Assembly: GCA_030833145.1 (NCBI GenBank)
Contig: JAURHT010000009.1
Span: forward strand, 1-29,780
Source: Aquirufa sp.
Lineage (GTDB): Bacteria > Bacteroidota > Bacteroidia > Cytophagales > Spirosomataceae
DNA length: 29,780 nucleotides
Direction of reading: 5' to 3'
Of this stretch, positions 15,013 to 23,958 are shown in pieces; the first letter of the stretch is position 1, and each line of letters starts with the position of its first letter. The translations under genes were made by a program, and so were the position numbers. The notes below the pieces were generated by a model. The model was given only the letters and a program-made list of their open reading frames with translations, was not told the DNA's origin and did not search any database.

Positions 15013-15545
15013 AAAAATTATTCCTTTTAGCTTTGCTATTTATTGGATTCCAATCCAAGGCTCAATTGTTTATGACTACGAATGGAGAGGTCTCTTTTTT
15101 CTCCAAAACTCCAATGGAGGATATCGATGCCGTCAATAAATCCGTTTCAAGCATCATTAATACGGCGACGAACGAGGTAGCAGTTCAAATGCGCATCACC
15201 AATTTCGTCTTCCCTAATAAATTGATGCAGGAGCACTTTAACGAGAATTATTTGGAAAGTGAAAAATTCCCATCAGCGACCTTTAAAGGAAAAATCAAGG
15301 AATCAGTAGACCTAACTGTAGCCGGAACCTACCCTATCACCGCATCTGGATCAGCTACCATTCACGGGGTTACGCGTCCTATCGAATTGAAAGGAACAAT
15401 TGTTTCTACGGGGACAACACTTTCCTTAACGTGTCAGTTTGAAGTGAAATTAGTGGATTACAAAGTGGATATCCCTAAGATTGTGTTTGCCAAAATCGCA
15501 GAGGTCATCAAAATCTCTTCTAAAATGAACTACACGAAGAAATGA
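15009..15545 (+). CDS. YceI family periplasmic protein
   Basis: A 178-residue protein with a signal peptide (1-18, FQSKAQ) and an eight-stranded lipocalin-like YceI barrel: TTNGEVSFFSKTPMEDIDAV near the N-terminus, MRITNFVFPNKLMQEHFNENY, SEKFPSATFKGKI, and SGSATIHGVTRPIELKGTI. YceI proteins bind long isoprenoid or amphipathic lipids and recur next to electron-transfer genes. It overlaps both neighbours by four bases (ATGA), so stoichiometric production with DUF5777 and the cytochrome is likely. A quinone-like ligand serving the Rieske and cytochrome neighbours would make sense but is inference. Confidence 0.93.
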   Translation: MKKLFLLALLFIGFQSKAQLFMTTNGEVSFFSKTPMEDIDAVNKSVSSIINTATNEVAVQMRITNFVFPNKLMQEHFNENYLESEKFPSATFKGKIKESVDLTVAGTYPITASGSATIHGVTRPIELKGTIVSTGTTLSLTCQFEVKLVDYKVDIPKIVFAKIAEVIKISSKMNYTKK

Positions 15546-16246
15546 AAAGAATAGGAATATTCGCGGTCTTACTTTTGGCATTGTCTTGTTTAAATGACAA
15601 AAACCAACCAAACCCTGTTTCCTCAGGGGTAGATACGAATGCAGGAACTGTTCTGAATCCCAGTACGCCAGCTACTAACTGCAGTCCAGATACCGTTTAT
15701 TTCCAACAAACCATTCTTCCGCTAATCACTTCAAACTGTGCCATGAGTGGCTGCCATGATGCTATTTCTCACAAAGAAGGAGTGATTCTAACCGATTATG
15801 CACACATTAGAGCCTATAGCTCTGCCACTAATCCGACCGCGAGTAGTCTTTACCGAAGTGTGGTTAATGGCTACATGCCGCCTAAAGCACCTTGGCTTGC
15901 CACCCAAAAAGCGACTCTTCTAAAATGGATGCAACAAGGAGCAAAAAACAATTCTTGTGTGGCATCGGCAGCTAATTGTGTGGCAACAAATGTCAGCTTC
16001 GCTAATACAGTATTACCCACCTTAAGAACCAATTGTACGGGTTGCCATAGTGGATCCTCCCCATCTGCAGGCATCGATTTAAACTCGTATGCAACGGTGA
16101 AGGTTCAAGCGGCCAATGGGAAATTAGTGGGATCAATCTCGCATGCAGCTGGATATATTGCCATGCCTTCTGCAACGGTTAGTATTAGCGCTTGCGAAAT
16201 CAGCCAAATCAAAGCTTGGGTAACAGAAGGAACTTTGAACAATTAA
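15542..16246 (+). CDS. Lipoprotein with two cytochrome-c-like domains
   Basis: A 234-residue lipoprotein (lipobox ALSC, Cys16) with a Ser/Pro/Asn-rich linker and two related domains. Domain 1 (about 50-135) has C66-A-M-S-G-C71-H72, an expanded CX4CH motif, and YMPPK (Met112) as a possible axial ligand. Domain 2 (about 145-232) has a standard C165-T-G-C168-H169 and AMPS (Met208). The layout resembles Bacteroidota and planctomycete cytochrome-c-like domains. If both bind haem it is a dihaem electron carrier at the outer or inner membrane. It is the last gene of the redox operon (ATGA overlap with yceI); the symporter gene follows after 31 bases. The haem content of domain 1 is the uncertain point. 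Confidence 0.87.
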   Translation: MKRIGIFAVLLLALSCLNDKNQPNPVSSGVDTNAGTVLNPSTPATNCSPDTVYFQQTILPLITSNCAMSGCHDAISHKEGVILTDYAHIRAYSSATNPTASSLYRSVVNGYMPPKAPWLATQKATLLKWMQQGAKNNSCVASAANCVATNVSFANTVLPTLRTNCTGCHSGSSPSAGIDLNSYATVKVQAANGKLVGSISHAAGYIAMPSATVSISACEISQIKAWVTEGTLNN

Positions 16247-16277
16247 TTTTTCGTAAATTGACAGCAAAAAACAAAAG

Positions 16278-17189
16278 ATGAAAGGCTTATTATTCACCTT
16301 CAGCATCATTGCCGCTGTCATTTTAACCCTTATTTTTCCTGAACCCTTTCTTGGTTTTGGTGATCTGAAATTCAAAATCTTCATTATTCCCCTCTTACAA
16401 CTCATCATGTTTGGCATGGGTTCAACGATGAAGATGAGTGACTTTGCCGAGGTATTACGCTCACCTAAGGCCGTAGTTTTAGGCGTCTTTTTTCAATTTA
16501 CCATTATGCCCTTCGTGGGCTGGGGCCTCACAAAGGCATTTCAATTCCCGTCTGAAATCGCGGCAGGTATTATTTTAGTTGGTTGCATGCCCTGTGGTTT
16601 AGCCTCTAACGTGATGTCTTATCTTGCCAAAGCCAATGTAGCTCTCTCCCTCACCCTAACATCCATTGCCACCATATTAGCTCCATTACTTACACCCTTG
16701 CTTATGAAAAATCTAGCAGGACAATTAATAGAAATCGATTTGTGGGCGATGGTTTGGGAAATCAGCAAACTAATCATCATCCCCATCACAGTAGGTGTCC
16801 TGTATAATCGATTACTGGGATCTCGCTTCCAATGGTTTGAGAGAGCCCTACCCACCATTTCGATGTGGAGTGTAGGCGCGATTGTAGTTATTATCACAGC
16901 CAATGGCAGAAATGCGTTAGTGGCGGTGGGACCCTTATTGGTTTTGGTTTGTTTACTGCATAACCTCTTTGGGTTTATTTTAGGTTACTGGGGTGGACGC
17001 CTAAGTCAATTGCCAGAAAAAGATTGCCGTACCATTGCCATCGAAGTAGGACTCCAAAATGCCGGACTAGCCTCAGGCCTTGCCATGGCAATGGGAAAAG
17101 TGGGGACGCTGGGATTGCCTGCAGCAATTTTTGGCCCAGTCATGAACATTAATGGTTCTGCGCTGGCGAATTATTGGAAGGGGAAATAA
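16278..17189 (+). CDS. Bile acid:sodium symporter (BASS) family transporter
   Basis: A 303-residue polytopic membrane protein with about nine hydrophobic segments. BASS/SLC10-like motifs are clear: LQLIMFGMGSTMKMSDF (about 41-57), VGCMPCGLASNVMSYLAKAN with ALSLTLTSIATILAPLLTP after it (about 100-140), and EVGLQNAGLASGLA (about 262-275). Family members couple inward sodium to uptake of organic anions such as pyruvate, keto acids or bile-acid-like compounds; the substrate is unknown here. The first residues (MKGLLFTFSIIAAVILTLIFP) are already a membrane segment, so the start is sound. It lies 31 bases after the cytochrome gene and may be read through from that operon, although a function in common is not evident. 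Confidence 0.92.
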   Translation: MKGLLFTFSIIAAVILTLIFPEPFLGFGDLKFKIFIIPLLQLIMFGMGSTMKMSDFAEVLRSPKAVVLGVFFQFTIMPFVGWGLTKAFQFPSEIAAGIILVGCMPCGLASNVMSYLAKANVALSLTLTSIATILAPLLTPLLMKNLAGQLIEIDLWAMVWEISKLIIIPITVGVLYNRLLGSRFQWFERALPTISMWSVGAIVVIITANGRNALVAVGPLLVLVCLLHNLFGFILGYWGGRLSQLPEKDCRTIAIEVGLQNAGLASGLAMAMGKVGTLGLPAAIFGPVMNINGSALANYWKGK

Positions 17190-17243
17190 ATCGTAAACCA
17201 TTTATTTTCCGTAATTTTAGTATCTATCTGTTCTTCATCAAAC

Positions 17244-20200
17244 ATGAGAAAATTATTTCTCTATTTGTTTCTGTCTATCCAATTCTCGGCACTAGCTCAG
17301 TCTAGTTGTCCAGCTCCGATCATTTCGGGTAACACTGCGAATTCCAGATGGCGCGTAATAGGTAGCGAAGTAAAGACATTTAATGCTAATTCTTGGATTC
17401 AATCACCCGCTACCCTTACCCAAACTACAAGACAATACAAATTAGAGGTAAAAGGAACCTATGGTATTGAAAATAGCATAAATCACCTTGATGCTGCTTA
17501 CCAAAGTCCACTTTCCACGCAAGTAATCGGCACAGGAACGCCTTCTTTGATTACGAACGGTAGCAATAAATGGTTATTGAATAATGCCGTTCCACCTGCC
17601 CCAAGTAACAATTCTGATTACCGAAGTGATCATATTTATGAATATTACCTCGGAGTAGGAGATGGATCAGCTAAATATTACTACTCCTATGCAGACCCAA
17701 ACCCAGGTGACAACAGCGGTTCACTAGAATTCACGCTTTCTTATAATTCAGGTTTAGCTCAAATATGCACAGGTGGATCAGCCACCTTAACTACAGCCGC
17801 TACCTCAGGAACGATTGAATGGTTTAAAGATGGAGTTAGTATTAACCAGTCAACACAAAGTATTACCGTCACAACACCGGGAATTTATACCTCTAAAACA
17901 ACTATTGGAGGATGTACAAGTCCAGCTAGTAATCCCATTGAAGTACGATTTCTTCCTGACCCTTCTGTTACTCTAAGTGCGGTTGCAGATATTTCTTCTA
18001 ATGCCGAAAGCTTTGCATTACCCTATACAAATAAAGTCCAAGGAACAGACACCTACTCCATTTATGCAGGGGCCAATGCATTAAATGGGTTTGATGAAGT
18101 ACTGAATGCCCCTATTACAACTTCACCTATGGCTATCACTATTCCTTATGGGCAGGTGGGTACATTTGATTTTAATTTAGTTGTAAAAAACTCCCAAGCA
18201 AATTGCGTCTCTGCTCAGATCCCCTTTACCGTTACGATTTATTTAGCCCCTCCAACAGGCCTAAATTATAGCACCCCTAATAAATTTGTGGTGAATCGTC
18301 CTGTTACATTAACTCCTACCTTCATAGGCCGCATTGATAATTTTACTATCAATCCTACCTCCCTTCCTCCTGGGTTGAGTTTTAATAGTTTAACCGGACA
18401 AATCACAGGCACCCCTACACAAACAACCAGCACCCAAACCTACACGGTTTCAGGAAGCAATAGCACTGGAACTCCTACTACGGCAACATTTACTATTCAA
18501 ATAGTTATCCCGCCACCCACCATTTCAATAACTACTGGCTCTGAATATGTATTTACACAATACACTGCCATTTCTCCTATTTCCCCGTCGGTTACAGGAA
18601 GTGGCGTAACCTATGATTTACAGGGTACATTGCCAGCAGGTCTTTCTTTTGATTACAGCAATGGAACTATCAGTGGCAACCCACAGGTGCCTATGCCACG
18701 AACTAGGTATGTCATCATAGCAACTAACTCAACGGGACCAGCTCAATCAGAAATTTTTATAACGGTTCGTATCGCTGCTCCTACGAATTTAGCCTATGTT
18801 GTTCCCTCTCGTTTTTACACAGGAACTACGATTGCGCCCATTACACCTACAAATTCCGGCGGTGTCATTTCAACGTACACGATTGACCGACCTTTACCCG
18901 CTGGTTTAACTTTAAATCCTACCACAGGAGTAATTTCGGGGACTCCCACTGCCATCACTGCTGCTACAGCTTACGTGATTACCGGCACAAATTCAACGAG
19001 CTCAACAAGTAAAACCATTAATTTTGATGTGGTTATACCTCCACCATCTAATTTAAGTTATCTCGGTCCTTTCCAGTTTTATCAATTTGTACCTATTACT
19101 CCTATGGTACCCACGGTAACTGGCCAGGTAGATTCCTATACCATTGTACCTGTAAATTTACCAACTGGGTTAACATTCAATACAACTACTGGGGTAATAA
19201 GCGGAACACCTACAGCCTTAAGTGATCCTACTTTATATACTATTACAGCTATTAATACCACTGGACAAGTGGTAGCGACAACGAGTTTTTCTGTCGTAAT
19301 CCCACCCCCTACTAATTTATCTTACCAAACGCCTTGGATCTTTACAGAGGGGACAGCCATTCCTACCTTATCGCCTACAGTGACCGGAGCTGTATCACGT
19401 TACACAATCACTACTTTACCACCCGGGTTGAGTATTAATGCGACAACAGGTTTAATCAATGGTACTCCTACGGCAGCTACGCCACAAGCAATTTATACCG
19501 TTACGGCTGAGAACAGTACTGGGTTTACCACCTTTGACATCGACATAACTGTTCGAATAGCTGCACCGTCTGGATTATCTTATTTTACTCCTAATATTTT
19601 TGAAGAGCGAGTTCCTATCCCAGATTTATTACCGACGGTCAGTGGTGTGGTGGCAAACTATACGGTAAACCCCACTTTACCGGCGGGATTAGGCATAGAT
19701 CCTGCCACGGGGAGAATCTCGGGCACACCTTCTTTGGCAAATCCGGCCACAAATTATACTATTACTGCCAGTAATTCAACCGGAAGCACTGGGGCCACCA
19801 CCAACATCACCGTCCTCATCGCCCGACCACAAATCTCCTACACGACACCTAATGTCTATTATGAGACGGTGGCGATTTCTCCATTAGTGCCTAACAAAAA
19901 CGGAACGGTTGTTAATTCATTTGCAATCAGTCCGGGATTACCTACTGGATTGAATTTTGACACCAGCACCGGAATTATTTCAGGGGCACCTACCGTCCAA
20001 ATCCCTAGAACTACATTCACCATTACGGGAACGAATTCGACGAATACAGGTTCCACTACTGTTGATATTACCGTCACGATTCCGCCGCCCACGAATTTAA
20101 CCTATGTCAATCCACCGGTTTATTACACGGGGACTCCTATTAGCACCCTGAGTCCTACGGTGACGGGTTTTGTAGCGTCTTATTCGATTGATCAACCGCT

Positions 20201-22721
20201 TCCAGCTGGTCTAACTTTTAACACAAGCACAGGAAGAATATCAGGGACTCCTACGCAGGCTATCCCTAGAACTATTTTTACGATAACCGCCACTAACGTA
20301 GCAGGTTCGAGTTCGTATGCACTTCCGATTACCGTCTTGATTCCAGCACCGTCCGGCCTATCCTATAATTCTCCTAATGTATATGAAGAGGGGATTGATA
20401 TTTCGCCATTGGATCCGAGGGTAACCGGTGCGGTTGCGTCTTATACCGTATCACCGGCGCTGCCAGCCGGTTTAATTTTAGATGCTACGACGGGACGGAT
20501 TTTTGGGATACCTACTTTGGCAAAACCGACCACGACCTATGTGGTAACTGCGACGAATACAACGGGATCCACCTCAACGAATGTGGTGATAACAGTACTG
20601 ATTGCACGGCCTAGAAATCTGGTATATGCTACGCCTAAAGTCCTGTACCAAAACTTTGCCATCCCAGCTATTGCTCCTTCTGTTTCTGGAACGGTAGCAA
20701 CTTATTCGATAGATCGTACCTTACCCGCAGGACTAAGCTTTAGTTCTAGCACCGGCATCATTAGTGGAACTCCTACGGCCTTGAGCTCTATGCAAACCTA
20801 TGTGATTACGGCCAGAAATAGTACGGGGTCGGCCATAGCCAATATAGACATTTCGGTGGTGATTGCTCCTCCTTCTAATTTAGCCTATTTCAGTCCGACT
20901 CGATTAATACAAGATAGTACGTTGGCTCCGGTTAGACCGACCTATACCGGTTTAGCGACGTCCTTTGCGATAGACAAACCTTTGCCTTTGGGACTTACGT
21001 TTAATACGGCAACGGGTGAAATTACGGGAAAACCAAGCGTCTTCACCGGTTTAATACGCTACATCGTAACGGCATCCAATTCAACGGGGTCTACCTCTGC
21101 GCCTTTGGACTTAGAAGTACTCATTGCGCCACCCAAAAATCTAAAATACACCACACCGGTTATTTATGAGGAGGAAATCGCCATAACTCCATTAAGGCCT
21201 GCCGTGATAGGAAAAGTGGATTCCTATACGATAGACAAAGCTTTACCGGATGGTTTGACCCTAGATCCCATCACCGGAATCATCTCGGGAACCCCTACAA
21301 AAGCCGTTCCTTTAACCATTTATTGGGTGACGGCTACGAATACGACAGGTTCAGCGAGAGCCCGCGTCATCATCACCGTATTGATTGCAAGACCACGTAT
21401 TAGTTATCCGGAGCCTGTACTAGGAGCACAAATTAACCCAGTTTATACGGGGGTTGATTTATTTATTTCTGGCCAAACAAATCCGCCATTAATTCCTGTT
21501 ACAAAAGGAGTTATCGCTAGCATTAGTATCAACAAACCTCTTCCAGCTGGATTAGTATTCGATCCAGTAACAGGAATCATTTCAGGGACTCCTACCGTTT
21601 TAAGACCTCCTACTACCTATGTGGTCACAATTACCAATAGCACAGCCTCCACGACCGATACGATTCGGATTGCTACGGTGGTTCCTCGTCCAAGCAGTTT
21701 AAGCTACACGACTCCGCAGACCTATATTGAAAAAATCAAAATCAGTCCTTTAAACCCAAGTGTTCAAGGAATTCCTACTCTGTATACGGTGGACAAACCA
21801 TTGCCGGCAGGCTTAACATTGAATCCTAGCACTGGATCCATTACGGGAACTCCTACAAAAGCGCAGGACTTTACGGATTATGTGATTACGGCCACTAATT
21901 CAACGGGATACGACACCTTTACTATTTCCATTAAAGTACTAATTGCTTTTCCAGAAATTAAATACCCATTACCAGGTGTATTCAGACAAGGAGTCCCGGT
22001 TAGTTTCAAGCCAACTCTAGTGGGGATTGCAGATGTGTTTAAAATAGATTCCCTGTTACCGGCTGGCCTAAATTTTGACACGAAAACAGGACTCATATCT
22101 GGTACGCCTACTTGGCCAGCGAAACCTAGAACCTATATAGTTACAGCGACGAATTCGACAGGTCCGGGCATCGATAGCACGACCATCACCGTATTAGAAG
22201 ATGTGAATTATGATACGGATAAAGATGGCTATACGGATATCGTGGAGATAGGTGGCGATCGAAATAATCCGGTGGATACGGATAAAGATGGGCAACCTGA
22301 TTACAATGATTTGGATTCCGATGGGGATGAAATTAAAGACGAATGGGAAAATGATTTGAATTATGGCGGACTTCCAGATTGTGATCACGATGGGGTAGAT
22401 AACCGAATCGATCCAGACGCTTGCGACCCGGTTGCCTTCCAGGGGATTTCACCCAATGGAGATGGGAAAAATGATTATTTAGTCATTCCAGGCGTGATGC
22501 GTACGACGCCTAATACCTTAACGGTGTATGATAGAGTCGGGAATATCGTGTTTGAGACGAAGGATTATGGCAATAATTGGGGAGGAGAAACAAACCTTGG
22601 GAACCCACTTTTAGCAGGAGATGGACTATTACCTGACGGTGTATATTTCTATATTTTAGACTATAATGGCGTGAGACCTCGGGTTTCTACTTATATTTAC
22701 ATCAATCGTTTGAAGAAATAA
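17244..22721 (+). CDS. Giant T9SS type B surface protein with 15 Ig-like (He_PIG) repeats
   Basis: An 1825-residue protein. A signal peptide (1-18, SALAQ) is followed by about 315 residues of unique and Ig-like sequence (ICTGGSATL ... ATSGTIEWFKDG). From about residue 334 to 1651 there are 15 repeats of about 88 residues; each has a L(P)AGL-x-F/L-(N/D)-x-x-TG-x-I-SGTPT core and a following YxITATNSTG, as in putative Ig (He_PIG) or cadherin-like repeats. Repeat 13 is about 12 residues longer. Residues about 1652-1720 carry Asp-rich calcium-binding-like motifs (DTDKDGYTD, DSDGDEIKDEWEND, DCDHDGVDNRIDPD). The last about 100 residues (GISPNGDGKNDYLVIPG ... LTVYDRVGNIVFET ... LPDGVYFYIL) form the gliding-motility-associated CHU_C domain, the T9SS type B signal. 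Likely an adhesin or sheath protein. It abuts a PorP/SprF gene without any gap. Confidence 0.93.
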   Translation: MRKLFLYLFLSIQFSALAQSSCPAPIISGNTANSRWRVIGSEVKTFNANSWIQSPATLTQTTRQYKLEVKGTYGIENSINHLDAAYQSPLSTQVIGTGTPSLITNGSNKWLLNNAVPPAPSNNSDYRSDHIYEYYLGVGDGSAKYYYSYADPNPGDNSGSLEFTLSYNSGLAQICTGGSATLTTAATSGTIEWFKDGVSINQSTQSITVTTPGIYTSKTTIGGCTSPASNPIEVRFLPDPSVTLSAVADISSNAESFALPYTNKVQGTDTYSIYAGANALNGFDEVLNAPITTSPMAITIPYGQVGTFDFNLVVKNSQANCVSAQIPFTVTIYLAPPTGLNYSTPNKFVVNRPVTLTPTFIGRIDNFTINPTSLPPGLSFNSLTGQITGTPTQTTSTQTYTVSGSNSTGTPTTATFTIQIVIPPPTISITTGSEYVFTQYTAISPISPSVTGSGVTYDLQGTLPAGLSFDYSNGTISGNPQVPMPRTRYVIIATNSTGPAQSEIFITVRIAAPTNLAYVVPSRFYTGTTIAPITPTNSGGVISTYTIDRPLPAGLTLNPTTGVISGTPTAITAATAYVITGTNSTSSTSKTINFDVVIPPPSNLSYLGPFQFYQFVPITPMVPTVTGQVDSYTIVPVNLPTGLTFNTTTGVISGTPTALSDPTLYTITAINTTGQVVATTSFSVVIPPPTNLSYQTPWIFTEGTAIPTLSPTVTGAVSRYTITTLPPGLSINATTGLINGTPTAATPQAIYTVTAENSTGFTTFDIDITVRIAAPSGLSYFTPNIFEERVPIPDLLPTVSGVVANYTVNPTLPAGLGIDPATGRISGTPSLANPATNYTITASNSTGSTGATTNITVLIARPQISYTTPNVYYETVAISPLVPNKNGTVVNSFAISPGLPTGLNFDTSTGIISGAPTVQIPRTTFTITGTNSTNTGSTTVDITVTIPPPTNLTYVNPPVYYTGTPISTLSPTVTGFVASYSIDQPLPAGLTFNTSTGRISGTPTQAIPRTIFTITATNVAGSSSYALPITVLIPAPSGLSYNSPNVYEEGIDISPLDPRVTGAVASYTVSPALPAGLILDATTGRIFGIPTLAKPTTTYVVTATNTTGSTSTNVVITVLIARPRNLVYATPKVLYQNFAIPAIAPSVSGTVATYSIDRTLPAGLSFSSSTGIISGTPTALSSMQTYVITARNSTGSAIANIDISVVIAPPSNLAYFSPTRLIQDSTLAPVRPTYTGLATSFAIDKPLPLGLTFNTATGEITGKPSVFTGLIRYIVTASNSTGSTSAPLDLEVLIAPPKNLKYTTPVIYEEEIAITPLRPAVIGKVDSYTIDKALPDGLTLDPITGIISGTPTKAVPLTIYWVTATNTTGSARARVIITVLIARPRISYPEPVLGAQINPVYTGVDLFISGQTNPPLIPVTKGVIASISINKPLPAGLVFDPVTGIISGTPTVLRPPTTYVVTITNSTASTTDTIRIATVVPRPSSLSYTTPQTYIEKIKISPLNPSVQGIPTLYTVDKPLPAGLTLNPSTGSITGTPTKAQDFTDYVITATNSTGYDTFTISIKVLIAFPEIKYPLPGVFRQGVPVSFKPTLVGIADVFKIDSLLPAGLNFDTKTGLISGTPTWPAKPRTYIVTATNSTGPGIDSTTITVLEDVNYDTDKDGYTDIVEIGGDRNNPVDTDKDGQPDYNDLDSDGDEIKDEWENDLNYGGLPDCDHDGVDNRIDPDACDPVAFQGISPNGDGKNDYLVIPGVMRTTPNTLTVYDRVGNIVFETKDYGNNWGGETNLGNPLLAGDGLLPDGVYFYILDYNGVRPRVSTYIYINRLKK

Positions 22722-23606
22722 ATGAAATTACGAGTTGTGATTTTAGGGTGTTTGTTAGTTTTAGCTGGCCAAATAAAGGCCCAGACTGACCCCGTATTCT
22801 CTTTATTCCGATTATATCCGCAAGTGATTAACCCAACTTTCGTGGGTGCTAGTGATAAAAACGAGATCATTCTGGTGAATAGAAACCAATGGACGAACAT
22901 GCCTGGAACACCAGTCACAACGGCCTTGATGGGTAACTTTAATTGGGGAGAGAAGATGGGCGTGGGATTCACGGCATTTCTGGATCAATTAGGCCCCGTG
23001 AAAGCTACTTCGGTAAACAGCGATTTTGCCTATCACTCGTTAATCAATGACAAATGGGCCCTTTCTGGAGGGATTCGCGTGGGGGTGACTAATTTAGCTT
23101 TGGACTTTGCTGGTTTGAGTTTATTAGATCAAACGGACGAGATGTTTAATCAGAATTACTCCACCGGTTTGCAGATTAATTCGGGTTGGGGAATTCGCCT
23201 AGCGAAAGAGGACAAGTTCTATGTGAGTATTTCACAACCGAGGATGCTTTGGAATGATTTTGGCCTCCAAAACGGGAAATACAAAGACGCCTCCTTCTAT
23301 TACGGGATGATAGGCAAGAAGCAAATTTTGAGTAAAGCCGTGAGCATCCATACGAATGCGATTGTAAGAGCTGCGGCAGATTTGCCCTTGAGTTATGATG
23401 TGAACCTAACGGGTTCATTCTACGAATTACTCGACGTAGGCTTTGGCTACCGAAATGACAACGCGATTGGCGTTAACTTAGGTGTTCAATTTAGTCCCAC
23501 TGTTTACTTAGGCTATCAATACGAAATGCCTACGAATACCATCTCTAGAATCACAAATCAGACGCACGAATTCGTGTTAAAGTTCCAGTTTGAGCGCGGC
23601 AATTAA
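22722..23606 (+). CDS. PorP/SprF family T9SS membrane protein
   Basis: A 294-residue outer-membrane protein with a signal peptide (1-21, GQIKAQ), the start pattern TDPVFSLFRLYPQVINPTFVGA and a 14-stranded-looking barrel (VGFTAFLDQLGPV, WGIRLAKEDKFYVSISQPRM, PTVYLGYQYEM) that ends in an aromatic strand, as in PorP/SprF. In gliding bacteria SprF is needed for secretion or attachment of its paired type B substrate SprB. Here the ATG follows the stop of the giant CHU_C protein directly (TAAATG), the same pairing. I therefore infer that it is the dedicated partner of that protein. The stop shares TTAA with the stop of the small convergent gene. Confidence 0.93.
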   Translation: MKLRVVILGCLLVLAGQIKAQTDPVFSLFRLYPQVINPTFVGASDKNEIILVNRNQWTNMPGTPVTTALMGNFNWGEKMGVGFTAFLDQLGPVKATSVNSDFAYHSLINDKWALSGGIRVGVTNLALDFAGLSLLDQTDEMFNQNYSTGLQINSGWGIRLAKEDKFYVSISQPRMLWNDFGLQNGKYKDASFYYGMIGKKQILSKAVSIHTNAIVRAAADLPLSYDVNLTGSFYELLDVGFGYRNDNAIGVNLGVQFSPTVYLGYQYEMPTNTISRITNQTHEFVLKFQFERGN

Positions 23607-23875
23607 CGCGCTTCTAACTCAGAGAACAAGTTCAATCCAGCACCAGCCGCTAAGTAAAGCACTTCCGCTAACACCGCTTGCGTGTATAATCCATCTATAT
23701 CTGAATTTCCAAAAAACTGAAAGTCTGCCAAAATTAAACCTAGGCAAAGTAAGAAATTACAGATCACAAAAAGTTTAATAGGACCCGTCACCTTTTCCAC
23801 TTTGAATGCTTTCAAATAACCTTCTGTCGCGTAGAAAAAGAACGGTAATACGAGTAATGATTTGATATTTTTCAT
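23603..23875 (-). CDS. Small membrane protein of unknown function
   Basis: I take the ATG at 23875 (90 residues, MKNIKSLLVL); the frame is open eight codons further up, but the shorter form starts with a natural N-terminus. Three hydrophobic segments are visible (about 6-20, 33-52 and 62-82) with Lys-rich loops (YLKAFKVEKVTGPIK), so an inner-membrane protein is likely. I do not recognise the family; it loosely resembles small DoxX- or DUF-type four-helix membrane proteins. It is convergent with porP (four-base overlap of the stop codons) and divergent from the WYL regulator, with a dyad between them, so it may be a target of that regulator. Confidence 0.7.
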   Translation of the reverse strand: MKNIKSLLVLPFFFYATEGYLKAFKVEKVTGPIKLFVICNFLLCLGLILADFQFFGNSDIDGLYTQAVLAEVLYLAAGAGLNLFSELEAR

Positions 23876-23910
23876 ATTGTTATCGTTTTGTTGATACAAA
23901 TTTTCATTTA

Positions 23911-23935
23911 TAGTCCGCCAAAAGTTGGCGTACTA
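23911..23935. promoter_or_regulatory. Dyad in the divergent region before the WYL regulator (candidate operator)
   Basis: TAGT-C-CGCCAA, loop AAG, TTGGCG-T-ACTA: a 25-base dyad with six inner and four outer paired bases and one mismatch. It lies 24 bases before the WYL regulator start and 36 bases before the small membrane protein start on the other strand. HTH-WYL repressors often act on their own divergent promoters, so this is the natural operator candidate. It could also be an RNA hairpin. Confidence 0.5.
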
Positions 23936-23958
23936 CTGAGAATTTACTAGATTCGAAC

